The notes: generated by a model from the sequence alone, not told the origin. A stretch of DNA of 48,486 bases from Clostridia bacterium (GCA_017427525.1 JAFRSP010000028.1:1-48486); one strand, 5' to 3'; positions 1-8,964 are shown, counted from the stretch's first letter. Translations and numbers: made by a program.

Positions 1-2
1 CC

Positions 3-107
3 GAGATGCGCCCCGTTCGCCTCAATCAGCTGATCTACGACAACCTTCAGCACTACCTCGCGACTGGAAAACCGAGGGACGCCGTCGATCTGAACAAAGG
101 GTACTGA
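3..107 (+). CDS. D-2-hydroxyacid dehydrogenase, C-terminal fragment
   Basis: An open frame enters from the left edge and stops at TGA 105-107. The 34 visible residues include DNLQHYLATGK and end in DLNKGY. This resembles the last helix and tail of D-isomer-specific 2-hydroxyacid dehydrogenases (phosphoglycerate dehydrogenase / glyoxylate reductase type), where a DNL.RYLAGEP...VVD..GY ending is common. No catalytic residues are in the window, so substrate cannot be judged. A complete relative of the same superfamily lies at 8965-9909. The call rests on a short tail and is tentative. Confidence 0.5.
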   Translation, partial: EMRPVRLNQLIYDNLQHYLATGKPRDAVDLNKGY

Positions 108-216
108 TAAGATATTTAAGATAGGAAGTCTGATCAGAAAGAGACGTCTGAAGGGAGCCTCCTGCTCGGCCTGCCGGGGGGAGAACCCCACACAGCAAAT
201 CTGAAAGGAGGACCCC

Positions 217-885
217 ATGGAGCAGAGCCTGTTTTGCTGCATCCTGTTTCAAGGACTTGAAGAGCCGCTGCTTTCCGACGCCCTTGCCTTTTTTGATGCG
301 AAGGAGACGGGATTTCACAAGGGAGAGCAGCTCATCCGGATGGGAGATCCCTGGCCCGCCTTCGGGCTCGTGCTCGAGGGGGTCGTCTCGGTCTGCAGTC
401 TTGACGCGGAGGGAAACCGGCTGATCATGGCAAACGTGTCGGCCGGAGAGACCTTCGGAGAATCCCTTTCCTATCTCGATGTGGCAGAAAGTCCGATCTA
501 TGCCGATGCAGGGAGCGATTGCCGTGTGCTTTGGCTCACGACCAGGCGGCTGCGCACCGAGGAGGAGGGCGATGTGGGCGACCTGCTTCGTCAACGGTTT
601 ATCACCATGATGGCCAGGCGCACCCTCAAGCTGAACGACAGGATCCAGGTGCTCTCCAAAAAGACCCTGCGGGAGAAGCTGATGACCTTTTTTGCGCAGC
701 AGGTCAGAGAGAGCGGGGCCCTTTTCTTTGAGGTTCCGATGGATCGAAACGACATGGCAGACTACATGGGGGTCGACCGCAGCGCACTTTCGCGTGAGCT
801 CTCCAGGCTGAAACGGGATGGTGTGCTCGATTTCAAAAAGAACCGGTTCGAGATCCTGTCACGACGGCATCTTTCCGAGAGATAG
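217..885 (+). CDS. Crp/Fnr family transcriptional regulator
   Basis: This 222-residue protein has the usual length and order of Crp/Fnr regulators. Residues about 15-115 form a cyclic-nucleotide-binding-type jelly roll (LIRMGDPWPAFGLVLEGVVSV, SAGETFGESL), followed by a long dimer helix. A winged helix-turn-helix follows near residues 170-215, with a recognition helix around MADYMGVDRSALSRELSRL. The Cys residues do not form the spaced FNR iron-sulfur pattern, so oxygen sensing is not supported; the ligand is unknown. The start has a GAAAGGAGG ribosome site 5 bases upstream. A 10-bp palindrome TCTGATCAGA at 129-138 lies in the upstream region and could be an autoregulatory site (inference). It sits directly upstream of pyruvate carboxylase, a possible target. 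Confidence 0.85.
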   Translation: MEQSLFCCILFQGLEEPLLSDALAFFDAKETGFHKGEQLIRMGDPWPAFGLVLEGVVSVCSLDAEGNRLIMANVSAGETFGESLSYLDVAESPIYADAGSDCRVLWLTTRRLRTEEEGDVGDLLRQRFITMMARRTLKLNDRIQVLSKKTLREKLMTFFAQQVRESGALFFEVPMDRNDMADYMGVDRSALSRELSRLKRDGVLDFKKNRFEILSRRHLSER

Positions 886-933
886 GCGGCGGACCCAATT
901 TCTACAAAGTCTGCCATTTTGTAAGAAGATCGG

Positions 934-977
934 CCAACAATCCCCTCTGGAAGCATCGATTTTTTGTTGGTTTTGTC
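934..977 (+). terminator. weak terminator-like inverted repeat after the Crp/Fnr gene
   Basis: Arms CCAACAA (934-940) and TTGTTGG (964-970) are separated by 23 bases and followed by TTTTGTC. The stem is short and the loop long, so this is only a candidate. A second imperfect inverted repeat (TTCTACAAA 900-908, TTTGTAAGAA 918-927) lies just upstream. Confidence 0.3.
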
Positions 978-1122
978 GCAGGCGTCCCGGAAACGGCAGA
1001 CAATTTATGTGGAAGTTGCTATGTAGAATTTAAGGGATGCCTGTGATATTCTGAAAATAGGAAAAGCTCCGGTCGACATGGGGAGCAGTTTTCTAAGCAG
1101 TGCAGATAAAGGAGATGGTTTT

Positions 1123-4100
1123 TTGTCTGAGCATCGATTTAGCAAGGTGATGGCGGCAAACCGCGGTGAGATCGCGATCCGCATTTTCCGCGCCTGCCAC
1201 GACTTGGGCATCCGCACACTTGCCATTTACTCCAAAGAAGATACCATGGGACTTTTCCGCACCAAGGCGGACGAGGCCTATCTCATTGGAGAGAATCGAA
1301 GCCCTCTGGGCGCCTACCTTGCCATTGATGAGATCATTCCTCTGGCCAAACGCCGGAAGGTTGAAGCGATCCATCCCGGCTACGGTTTCCTCTCGGAAAA
1401 CGCCGAGTTTGCCAAGGCGTGCGAGGATGCCGGCATTGTCTTTATCGGGCCGCCCTCCAAGGTGCTCGCCAAAATGGGCGACAAGCTGGAGGCCAAGAAG
1501 ATCGCGGTGTCGTGCGGCGTTCCGGTCATTCCGGGCTCCAATGTCCCGCTGCAGAGCGCGGAAGAGGCGCTCGAGAAGGCTGAGGAATTCGGATTTCCTG
1601 TGATTTTGAAGGCGGCTTCCGGCGGCGGCGGACGCGGCATGCGTTTGTGCGAAAAACCGGAAGACGTTGCGCCGGCCTTTGACCTCGTACGCAGCGAGGC
1701 CAAGAAGGCGTTTGGAAACGACGATATCTTTATAGAGAAATACCTTGTCGAGCCCAAGCATATCGAGGTTCAGATCCTGGCCGATCAGTACGGCTGCATC
1801 CGCCATTTGGGCGAGCGCGACTGTTCTCTGCAGCGCCGTTACCAGAAGGTAGTGGAAATGGCTCCGGCCTGGAGCGTGCCGCAGGAGATTCGCAACGCCC
1901 TGTACGACGACGCCATCAAGATCGCCAAGGCGGTCAACTATGTCAACGCGGGCACGGTCGAATTCCTGGTCGACAAAAATGGGAACCACTACTTTATTGA
2001 AATGAACCCCCGCATCCAAGTGGAGCACACGGTCACCGAAGTCGTCACGGGAATCGACGTGGTGCGTGCGCAGATCCTGATTGCCGAGGGAGCGCCCCTC
2101 TCGCATCCGGAGATCGGGCTTGCAGAGCAGTCCGACCTGCATGTGAACGGCTATGCCATTCAGTGCCGTGTCACAACCGAGGATCCGGCCAACAACTTCG
2201 CGCCGGACAACGGCAAAATCACGGCTTATTATTCTGGCGGCGGCCCCGGCGTCCGTCTCGACGGCGGGAATGTCACCACCGGTTCGGTGATCTCGCCCTA
2301 CTATGATTCGCTTCTCGTCAAGATCACGGCGTGGGACCGCACCTTTGAGGCGGTTTGCCGCAAGGCGCTGCGCACCATCAACGAAGAGCATATCCGCGGC
2401 GTAAAGACCAATATCCCCTTTATCACCAATATTTTAACCCACCCCACCTTCCTGAGCGGGCAGTGCCACACCAAGTTTATCGATACCACTCCGGAGCTCT
2501 TTGATCTGACCGATTCGAGAGACCGTGCAAACCGCATCCTCCGTTATATCGCCAAGCAGCAGGTTGCCGCCCCCGATGCGGTGCGGGTGATCAACGAACC
2601 GCCCCGCTATCCTGCCGCAACCCGCGAGATCACGGCGGATATGGGCCTTAAGCATCTGCTCGACACCATGGGGCCCGAGCGCTTCTCCAAGTGGGTCTAT
2701 GATCAGAAGAAGCTACTCGTGACCGATACCACCATGCGGGATGCGCACCAGTCGCTGCTTTCTACCCGTATGAGAACCCGCGACATGGTCAAGGGCGCCG
2801 CCGGCATGGCCGATGTGTTAAACGACTGCTTCTCTCTTGAAATGTGGGGCGGCGCGACCTTTGACACGGCCTATCGCTTCCTGCACGAATCCCCTTGGGA
2901 GCGTCTGCGCCTGCTGCGTGAAGAGATCCCCAACATTCCCTTCCAGATGCTGCTGCGCGGCTCCAACTTGGTTGGCTATGCCAGCTATCCGGACAATGTG
3001 GTCCGCGCTTTTGTTGCCGAATCCGCACGTTGCGGGATCGATGTATTCCGTGTGTTCGACTCTTTGAACTGGATCCCCAGTATGGAGGTCGCCATGGACG
3101 AGGTCTTAAAGCAGGGCAAGCTGCTGGAGGCCACGGTCTGCTACACGGGAGATATCCTCGACGAAACCCGAGACAAATACACGCTTCAGTACTATATCGA
3201 TTTTGCCAAAGAGCTCGAGCGGCGCGGCGCGCACACCCTTTGCATCAAGGATATGTCGGGCCTGCTCAAGCCCTATGCGGCCAAGAAGCTGGTCTATGCG
3301 CTCAAGCAGGAGATCGGCATACCGGTGCATCTGCACAGCCACAACACTACCGACAACCAGATTGCGTCCTACCTTTTGGCGGCGGAATCAGGCGTGGATA
3401 TCGTCGACTGTGCCATTGCTCCGCTCTCCAGTCTGACCAGCCAGCCTTCGCTCAACTCCATTGTCGAGGCGCTGCGCGGTCAGGAACGCGATACCGGACT
3501 GGATCCCCGCGGACTCGAGCGTCTGGCAGACTATTGGGAAGATGTCCGCAAGCGCTACAAGAATTTCGACCACGGTCTGATTTCGCCCCTCACCGAGATC
3601 TATCGCTATCAGATTCCGGGCGGTCAGTATACCAACCTGCGTCCGCAGGTTGAGGCGCTTGGCCTTGGGCCGCGTTTCGAAGAGGTGCGTGAGATGTTCC
3701 GCACCGTCAACGAAATGCTTGGCGATATCGTCAAGGTGACGCCCTCCTCCAAGATGGTCGGCGACCTTGCCATCTTCATGGTGCAGAACGACCTCACCCC
3801 GGAGAATATCGTGGAACGGGGCAAGTCTCTTGCCTTCCCCGATTCCGTGGTCAGCTATTTCAAGGGCATGATGGGTCAGCCCACCAACGGATTCCCCGAA
3901 GATCTCCAGGCTGTGGTGCTCAAGGGAGAGAAGCCTTTGAACTGCCGTCCCGGAGAGTTGCTGCCGCCTGTCGACTGGAAGGAGATCGAGGCGAAGGTGA
4001 AGGAATTCAGTCCCGACGCCTCCTGGCGTGACCTCATCTCCTACGCCATGTATCCGAAGGTGCTGGAAGACTTCTTTGCCAGCCGCAAGGAATATGGCTA

Positions 4101-4554
4101 TCTGGTCCGTATGGGAAGCCACATCTTCTTCAATGGCATGGCCGAAGGAGAGACCACCAAGGTCAACATCGAAGACGGCAAGACCCTGGTGATCAAATAT
4201 CTCGGCCTTGGCGATCGCAATGACGATGGCACCCGTGCCGTGCAGTTTGAGCTCAACGGAATGCGCAGAGAGATCGATGTGCCCGATCCGCAGGCAACCG
4301 ACCTGGGAACAAAGGTGGTCATGGCCGATTTGAGCGACAAGAGCCAGGTGGGCGCCTCCATTCCCGGCATGGTCTCCAAAATCAATGTCAAGAAGGGCGA
4401 CACCGTCAAGGAAAACCAGGTTTTGGCTGTGATCGAAGCCATGAAGATGGAAACCAGCGTGACCGCCCGGGTGGACGGCGTGGTGGAGGAAATCTTTATC
4501 GAGGCCGGAAGCACGGTCAAGGCGGGAGAGCTGCTTTTCACCATCAAAGCGTAA
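1123..4554 (+). CDS. pyc: Pyruvate carboxylase
   Basis: Carboxylates pyruvate to oxaloacetate using ATP and bicarbonate, an anaplerotic reaction in the cytosol. From the TTG start the protein is 1143 residues, the normal single-chain length. The N-terminal biotin carboxylase domain begins with MAANRGEIAIRIFRAC and has the ATP-grasp glycine loop GGGGRGMR near residue 167. The carboxyltransferase domain starts near residue 535 (DTTMRDAHQSLLSTRMR). The C-terminal biotinyl domain carries EAMKMET, with the biotin lysine at about residue 1108, 35 residues from the end. I chose TTG 1123 because AAAGGAG (1108-1114) is well spaced from it; the in-frame ATG at 1078 has no comparable site and would add 15 residues unlike the family. 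Monocistronic, closed by a strong terminator. Confidence 0.97.
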   Translation: MSEHRFSKVMAANRGEIAIRIFRACHDLGIRTLAIYSKEDTMGLFRTKADEAYLIGENRSPLGAYLAIDEIIPLAKRRKVEAIHPGYGFLSENAEFAKACEDAGIVFIGPPSKVLAKMGDKLEAKKIAVSCGVPVIPGSNVPLQSAEEALEKAEEFGFPVILKAASGGGGRGMRLCEKPEDVAPAFDLVRSEAKKAFGNDDIFIEKYLVEPKHIEVQILADQYGCIRHLGERDCSLQRRYQKVVEMAPAWSVPQEIRNALYDDAIKIAKAVNYVNAGTVEFLVDKNGNHYFIEMNPRIQVEHTVTEVVTGIDVVRAQILIAEGAPLSHPEIGLAEQSDLHVNGYAIQCRVTTEDPANNFAPDNGKITAYYSGGGPGVRLDGGNVTTGSVISPYYDSLLVKITAWDRTFEAVCRKALRTINEEHIRGVKTNIPFITNILTHPTFLSGQCHTKFIDTTPELFDLTDSRDRANRILRYIAKQQVAAPDAVRVINEPPRYPAATREITADMGLKHLLDTMGPERFSKWVYDQKKLLVTDTTMRDAHQSLLSTRMRTRDMVKGAAGMADVLNDCFSLEMWGGATFDTAYRFLHESPWERLRLLREEIPNIPFQMLLRGSNLVGYASYPDNVVRAFVAESARCGIDVFRVFDSLNWIPSMEVAMDEVLKQGKLLEATVCYTGDILDETRDKYTLQYYIDFAKELERRGAHTLCIKDMSGLLKPYAAKKLVYALKQEIGIPVHLHSHNTTDNQIASYLLAAESGVDIVDCAIAPLSSLTSQPSLNSIVEALRGQERDTGLDPRGLERLADYWEDVRKRYKNFDHGLISPLTEIYRYQIPGGQYTNLRPQVEALGLGPRFEEVREMFRTVNEMLGDIVKVTPSSKMVGDLAIFMVQNDLTPENIVERGKSLAFPDSVVSYFKGMMGQPTNGFPEDLQAVVLKGEKPLNCRPGELLPPVDWKEIEAKVKEFSPDASWRDLISYAMYPKVLEDFFASRKEYGYLVRMGSHIFFNGMAEGETTKVNIEDGKTLVIKYLGLGDRNDDGTRAVQFELNGMRREIDVPDPQATDLGTKVVMADLSDKSQVGASIPGMVSKINVKKGDTVKENQVLAVIEAMKMETSVTARVDGVVEEIFIEAGSTVKAGELLFTIKA

Positions 4555-4574
4555 CCGACGATCAGCTCCGTTTC

Positions 4575-4610
4575 GGGGGCGGCAGACAATCTGTCGCCCC
4601 CTTTCTTTTT
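4575..4610 (+). terminator. Intrinsic terminator of pyc
   Basis: A hairpin with arms GGGGGCGGCAGA and TCTGTCGCCCCC (one G-U pair) and a CAA loop is followed directly by TTTCTTTTT. It lies 20 bases after the pyc stop codon. Confidence 0.92.
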
Positions 4611-4729
4611 CAGGCAGAAGGCTGAACCGTTGGCGGCTCTTGTCTTTTTTGCGGTTTTATGATATCGTTTTGTTGCTTGTGTTTCGCTTTGATGAGCGGA
4701 AATGCTTTTGATCTGATAGGGAGAATGCC

Positions 4730-5239
4730 ATGGGAAAAGGTCTGAAACCGGACTTTTATTTTCGTGATATCTATGCCATACGCCCTGCGTTTTTGCAAGA
4801 TCACGGGGTGCGCGGCGTGATTCTCGATATCGATAACACCTTGGTCTATTATGGGGTTTTTCATCCCACGCAGCGCAATACCGAGTGGCTTGAGGCCCTG
4901 CGGAAGGCAGGGATTGCGGCGGTTTTCGTCAGCAACGGGAATGAAGAGCGCGTGGTAAAGTACAACGGAAGCTTCGGCTATCCCTTTTTCTTCAAGTCCG
5001 GCAAGCCCCTGCGCAGAGGGTTCCTGAAGGCGGCGCAGGTTCTCGGACTTCAACCTTCGGAAATTGCCGTGATCGGCGATCAGATTTTCACCGATGTGTG
5101 GGGAGGAAACCGGTGCGGAATGATCACCTGCCTGACAGACCCCATTCAGCCGGAGCCCTGGTTTCGGTTTCGAATCAAGCGAGCTTTGGAGCGCCCCATC
5201 GTGAAACGACTTCATTACACGGAGGAACAGATTCCATGA
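4730..5239 (+). CDS. yqeG: YqeG family HAD-type phosphatase (class IIIA)
   Basis: A 169-residue protein with the haloacid dehalogenase layout. Motif I is ILDIDNTLVYY (nucleophile and acid Asp near residues 36-38), motif II is VFVSNGNEE, and the motif III/IV region is VIGDQIFTDVWGGN. Length and motifs match the YqeG/YqgG group, often annotated as phosphatidylglycerophosphatase-like in Bacillota; the true substrate here is not shown by the sequence. A GGGAG ribosome site precedes the ATG. Its stop overlaps the next gene's start (ATGA), so the two are probably translationally coupled. Confidence 0.88.
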   Translation: MGKGLKPDFYFRDIYAIRPAFLQDHGVRGVILDIDNTLVYYGVFHPTQRNTEWLEALRKAGIAAVFVSNGNEERVVKYNGSFGYPFFFKSGKPLRRGFLKAAQVLGLQPSEIAVIGDQIFTDVWGGNRCGMITCLTDPIQPEPWFRFRIKRALERPIVKRLHYTEEQIP

Positions 5240-6087
5240 AGATCAAATTCGGCCCTGCGGGCAATCCGGATGGGTTTTATGCCGCCGGATTCAAGCATAC
5301 GCTGCAGATCCCGGGCTATCTGGAAAGGCTGGGGCTCACGGCCTATGAATACCAGTGCGGAAGGGGAGTCAACGTCGGGGAAGAGACCGCGAGAAAGCTG
5401 GGAGAAAAGGCAAAGGAGCATGGGGTCACGATCTCCCTGCACGCGCCGTATTATATCTCCCTGTCGAGTCTGGAGCCGGAGAAGAGAGAAAACAGTATCC
5501 GTTACCTGCTTGAGTCGGCCCGCGCCGTCGACTGGATGGGAGGAGAGCGGGTGATTCTGCACAGCGGCTCCTGCGGAAAGATGAGCCGTGCCGAGGCGCT
5601 GGAGCTGGCGGTTGAGACCCTGACAAAAGCCCGCCGTGCGCTGGATGAGGCGGGATTCCCGCATATCGTCCTGTGTCCCGAAACCATGGGAAAGATCAAC
5701 CAACTCGGCGACCTTTCCGAAGTGCTGACCCTCTGCGAGATCGATGAGAGGATGCTGCCCTGCATCGACTTCGGGCACCTCAACGCCCGAACCCTTGGCG
5801 GTATCCAAACCAAGGAGGATTTTGCCACCGTTCTGAACGCCGTGGAAGAGCGCCTCGGCAGCGACCGGGCAGGCTGCTTCCATAGCCACTTCTCCAAGAT
5901 CGAATACACGGCGGGCGGGGAGAAAAAGCACCTCACCTTTGAGAGCGACCCGGGCTTCGGCCCTAATTTCGAACCGCTTGCACAGCTTTTAAAAGAGCGA
6001 AACTGCGCGCCCACCGTCATCTGTGAATCGGCCGGCACACAGGAGCTCGACGCACAGACCATGCAGCGGATTTTCCACAACCTTTGA
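5236..6087 (+). CDS. Endonuclease IV-like TIM-barrel protein (AP endonuclease family 2)
   Basis: A 283-residue TIM-barrel protein resembling endonuclease IV, the zinc-dependent enzyme that nicks DNA at abasic sites. Family metal-ligand positions can be read as His in SLHAPYY, His in VILHSG, Glu in CPETMG, Asp and His in CIDFGHLNA, His in FHSHFSK and Glu in ICESAG. The sequence is more divergent than classical nfo, so substrate is less certain and sugar-phosphate isomerase-like TIM barrels are the alternative. The ATG overlaps the yqeG stop by four bases and has a GGAGGA site. The next gene begins 15 bases downstream. Confidence 0.82.
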   Translation: MKIKFGPAGNPDGFYAAGFKHTLQIPGYLERLGLTAYEYQCGRGVNVGEETARKLGEKAKEHGVTISLHAPYYISLSSLEPEKRENSIRYLLESARAVDWMGGERVILHSGSCGKMSRAEALELAVETLTKARRALDEAGFPHIVLCPETMGKINQLGDLSEVLTLCEIDERMLPCIDFGHLNARTLGGIQTKEDFATVLNAVEERLGSDRAGCFHSHFSKIEYTAGGEKKHLTFESDPGFGPNFEPLAQLLKERNCAPTVICESAGTQELDAQTMQRIFHNL

Positions 6088-6102
6088 GGAGGCGCAGCGA
6101 AC

Positions 6103-7167
6103 ATGGACAATACCGGAAGACTTCACCGTTTTGCACAGGATCTCACGGCCGACGCGGCCATTGTCACCTCCAACCTCAACCGCTACTATCTCAGCGGTTT
6201 TTTGGGAACGGCGGGCACGCTGTTTGTCACAAAGGAAAAGGTCTGGTACCTTGCCGACGGCAGGTATTTTGAGGCGGTGCAGAAAAAGGTCCCCTTTGCA
6301 ACGCCCCTTTTGGTCCAGGGCGGCGACTGGGGGATGTTGGCGGAACTCTGCCGGGAGCAGGGGGTGCAGACGCTGGCCTTCGAAGATCTGACCATGACCG
6401 TTTCCGTGTTCCGCAAGCTTGAGCAGGCGCTTCCCGGCGTAACTCTTGTCCCGCTTGACAACGCGCTGCTCCGGCAGCGCGCCCTGAAAGATGACTATGA
6501 GCTCTCCATGATTCGGCGCGCACAAAAGATCACAGACGAGGCCTATGGGCAGCTGATCACAGAGATCCACGCCGGCATGACCGAGCGCCAGGTGGCGCAC
6601 AGGCTGGAGGAGCTGCTCTTTGAGGGCGGCGCCACGTCGCTGGCCTTCGATACCATCGCAGTGGGCGGACCGCACTCTTCGCTTCCCCATGGGAGACCCA
6701 GCGACTATGTGCTTCAGGATGGGGATTTTCTCACGCTGGATTTCGGCGCCGCCTATGAGGGCTACTGCAGCGACATGACCCGCACGGTGGCTTTTGGCCA
6801 TGCGACCGATGAGATGCGCAGAGTGTATCGTATTGTGCTCGAAGCGCAGGAGCAGTCGATCGCCCGCATCGCGCCAGGCGTCTCCTGCAAAGAGATCGAC
6901 GCCTTTGCCCGCTCGGTGATGGCAAAGGAGGGGCTCGACGAATTCTTCGTGCACAGTCTTGGCCACTCCTTCGGGCTCGAGATTCACGAGCAGCCGGGGC
7001 TCTCCCGCACCAGTGAAGACCGGCTCAGCGAGGGTATGGTCATGACGGTGGAGCCCGGCATCTATCTCCCCGGCCGTTTCGGCGTTCGCATTGAAGACGA
7101 CGTGTTTGTCACCAAAACCGGCTGTATCAATCTGACCGCTTCCCCCAAGGAGCTTCTGGTTTTGTAA
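6103..7167 (+). CDS. M24 family metallopeptidase (Xaa-Pro aminopeptidase-like)
   Basis: A 354-residue protein with an N-terminal creatinase-like domain (about 1-125) and a C-terminal pita-bread catalytic domain. The dinuclear metal ligands of M24 enzymes are present: Asp in TLDFGA, Asp in CSDMTRT, His in LGHSFGLEIHE, Glu in VEPGIY and Glu in RIEDDV. This fits removal of N-terminal residues preceding proline; PepP versus PepQ (prolidase) specificity cannot be settled from motifs. It lies immediately upstream of efp, a very common arrangement in Bacillota and logical because both deal with proline-rich peptides. The start has a GAGGAG site. Confidence 0.9.
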   Translation: MDNTGRLHRFAQDLTADAAIVTSNLNRYYLSGFLGTAGTLFVTKEKVWYLADGRYFEAVQKKVPFATPLLVQGGDWGMLAELCREQGVQTLAFEDLTMTVSVFRKLEQALPGVTLVPLDNALLRQRALKDDYELSMIRRAQKITDEAYGQLITEIHAGMTERQVAHRLEELLFEGGATSLAFDTIAVGGPHSSLPHGRPSDYVLQDGDFLTLDFGAAYEGYCSDMTRTVAFGHATDEMRRVYRIVLEAQEQSIARIAPGVSCKEIDAFARSVMAKEGLDEFFVHSLGHSFGLEIHEQPGLSRTSEDRLSEGMVMTVEPGIYLPGRFGVRIEDDVFVTKTGCINLTASPKELLVL

Positions 7168-7195
7168 AAAAGTCGGGATTTCCCCAAGATAATGG

Positions 7196-7224
7196 TTGCG
7201 CAATGGCGAAAATTAGGGTACAAT
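7196..7224 (+). promoter_or_regulatory. Sigma-A-type promoter of efp
   Basis: TTGCGC (7196-7201), a 17-base spacer and TACAAT (7219-7224). Its position means the in-frame ATG at 7192 lies upstream of transcription start, supporting the efp start at 7279. Confidence 0.7.
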
Positions 7225-7278
7225 ATCTTGAGGAATCAGAACATTGCCTTAACAAAAACAAGGAGGTTTTCAATCACC

Positions 7279-7836
7279 ATGATCTCTGCAGGCGATTTTA
7301 GGAACGGCGTCACCTTTGAGATGGACGGAGGCGTCTTCCAGATCATCGAATTTCAGCATGTCAAGCCGGGGAAGGGCGCAGCCTTTGTCCGCACTAAGAT
7401 CCGCAACGTGATCACCGGTTCGGTTGTTGAAAAAACCTTTAGCCCCACCGATAAATACCCCACCGCCTTTGTTGAGAGAAAGGATATGGAGTATCTCTAT
7501 AACGATGGCGAACTCTATTATTTCATGGATCTCGAGACCTATGAGAACATCCCGATCAATGCCGATATCCTGCCGGACAGCTTCAAGTTTGTCAAGGAAA
7601 ACGAGCAGGTCAAGATCCTCTCCTACAAGGGGAATGTGTTTGGCGTTGAGCCGCCCTTCTTTGTGGAGCTGGTCATCACCCATACCGAGCCCGGCTTCAA
7701 GGGCGATACCGCCCAGGGCGGAACCAAGCCCGCGGAGCTGGAAACCGGTGCGATCGTGAAGGTGCCGCTTTTCATCAATGAGGGAGAGAAGATCCGGATC
7801 GACACACGTACCGGCGAATACATGGAGCGCGCGTAA
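7279..7836 (+). CDS. efp: Elongation factor P
   Basis: EF-P binds ribosomes stalled at consecutive prolines and stimulates peptide-bond formation. The protein is 185 residues with the three beta-barrel domains of bacterial EF-P. The loop [12 protein letters not shown] places Lys32 where family members carry a post-translational modification or act unmodified. No EpmA/EpmB or other modifying enzyme is recognisable in this window. The C-terminal signature [18 protein letters not shown] is typical. The ATG at 7279 has a perfect AAGGAGG site and follows its own promoter. Confidence 0.97.
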   Translation: MISAGDFRNGVTFEMDGGVFQIIEFQHVKPGKGAAFVRTKIRNVITGSVVEKTFSPTDKYPTAFVERKDMEYLYNDGELYYFMDLETYENIPINADILPDSFKFVKENEQVKILSYKGNVFGVEPPFFVELVITHTEPGFKGDTAQGGTKPAELETGAIVKVPLFINEGEKIRIDTRTGEYMERA

Positions 7837-7921
7837 AAGGTCTGCGGGAGATTCTCTGCCGATTTGCCGTGCGAAGCATTTGTGATAGGCTGAATCAGCC
7901 GAATAGGAAAGGAGAAGAATC

Positions 7922-8338
7922 ATGAACCTGACTGAAAAAGTTGCATATCTCAAGGGACTGCTCGATGGGCTGAATCCCGATGCAGACTCCAAGGAGGGCA
8001 AGTTGTTTGCCGCAATCGTCGACGTTCTTGAGGACATGGCGCTCTCGGTCAGCGATCTGGAAGACGAGGTCGTCGAGGTCGAGAATGCGGTCGACGAGAT
8101 CGATGAGGATCTGGCCGATGTGGAAGAGCTGCTCTACGGCGAGGACGACGAAGAGGAAGAGTATTACGAGGTCGAGTGCCCCGTCTGCGGAGAGGAATTC
8201 TACATCGATGCGGAATCCGCATTGGAAGGGGAGACCACCTGCCCCGAGTGCGGAGCCGAGATCGAAGTGGAGATCGACGACGAGGACGAGGATGAGGAAG
8301 AAGACGAGGACGGGTGTGATTGCGGCTGCAATCACTGA
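7922..8338 (+). CDS. CD1247-like acidic zinc-ribbon protein
   Basis: A 138-residue, extremely acidic protein. Residues 1-75 form a helical, partly coiled-coil segment (MNLTEKVAYLKGLLDG, then DLEDEVVEVENAVDEIDEDL) matching a small Clostridia family usually named after C. difficile CD1247. A zinc ribbon follows: CPVC at 86-89 and CPEC at 107-110. The tail is a run of Asp/Glu ending in CDCGCNH (residues 132-138), a possible extra metal or redox site. Function is unknown. In many Clostridia this gene lies just after efp, as here. A GAAAGGAG site precedes the ATG. Confidence 0.75.
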   Translation: MNLTEKVAYLKGLLDGLNPDADSKEGKLFAAIVDVLEDMALSVSDLEDEVVEVENAVDEIDEDLADVEELLYGEDDEEEEYYEVECPVCGEEFYIDAESALEGETTCPECGAEIEVEIDDEDEDEEEDEDGCDCGCNH

Positions 8339-8370
8339 TGTGTCTGTCTCTCAAACAACGATCAGAAAGT

Positions 8371-8425
8371 AAGAGACTGCCTGTAAAAGATTTTATCTTT
8401 ACAGGCAGTCTCTTTTGCTTTTTGT
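8371..8425 (+). terminator. Intrinsic terminator after the CD1247-like gene
   Basis: A perfect 17-bp stem (AAGAGACTGCCTGTAAA at 8371-8387 with its complement at 8398-8414) is followed by a T-rich stretch (TTTTGCTTTTT). It lies between convergent genes and could also serve the minus-strand spoIIID transcript. Confidence 0.9.
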
Positions 8426-8489
8426 CGGCGGAGCCGTTCCGAGTTTGGTTTTTGCCGCCGGCGGAGTTGTTTTTTGGATCTTTTTGCGC

Positions 8490-8738
8490 TCAAAGCCCCT
8501 TGTATTTCTCCCGGGGGGCCCGCCCGCCGCGAATGTGCCGCTCTCTGAGGTTTTGCTCCAAAATCGGTCGCACCTCCTCATACAGCGCCCGGTTGACCTT
8601 TCGCAGGCGGTCGGTCACGTCTTTGTGACAGGTGGATTTCGACACACCGAATTCCCTTGCAGCCGCGCGAACCGTGGCTTTGTGCTCGATGATGTAATGC
8701 GCCAATTTAACGGCGCGTTCCTCCGGAAACCCTTTCAC
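8490..8738 (-). CDS. spoIIID: Sporulation transcription factor SpoIIID
   Basis: An 82-residue helix-turn-helix protein that in Bacillus activates and represses many mother-cell genes during early sporulation. The sequence GFPEERAVKLAHYIIE, the HTH segment AAREFGVSKSTCHKDVTDRL and the basic C-terminal RERHIRGG are diagnostic and colinear with known SpoIIID over its full length. The start is GTG at 8738 with an AGGAGG site 7 bases upstream; the longer open frame reaching 8924 has no homologous N-terminal extension. The gene stands alone between convergent and divergent neighbours. SpoIIID is sigma-E dependent in Bacillus, but no sigma-E promoter could be placed with confidence. Confidence 0.95.
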   Translation of the reverse strand: MKGFPEERAVKLAHYIIEHKATVRAAAREFGVSKSTCHKDVTDRLRKVNRALYEEVRPILEQNLRERHIRGGRAPREKYKGL

Positions 8739-8847
8739 TGCGGCCCCTCCTGACTGATACATGCTTTGCGGAGCCTCCAGACGCCGCGGGTTTTGGGAAA
8801 AGGCTCCTTGAAGACAATATATGAGCCAAAATGTGCCGCTATGCCTT

Positions 8848-8876
8848 TTGACACCTATTGGAAACTGTGATATGAT
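8848..8876 (+). promoter_or_regulatory. Sigma-A promoter of the 2-hydroxyacid dehydrogenase
   Basis: Perfect TTGACA (8848-8853), a 17-base spacer and TATGAT (8871-8876). The leader carries an 8-bp GC hairpin (GCCGCCCG at 8900-8907, CGGGCGGC at 8910-8917) before the ribosome site; it has no T-run and is not an obvious terminator. Confidence 0.85.
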
Positions 8877-8964
8877 AGCCACAGATGAAATCAAAAAACG
8901 CCGCCCGACCGGGCGGCTCGGCAATCATGTTTTGAGAAAGAAACCAAAAAGGAGTGGACGAATC

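Noticed and set aside
8490-8924. Longer form of SpoIIID starting at 8924
   Set aside because: The extra 62 residues have no family match, whereas GTG 8738 has an ideal AGGAGG site and gives the standard length.
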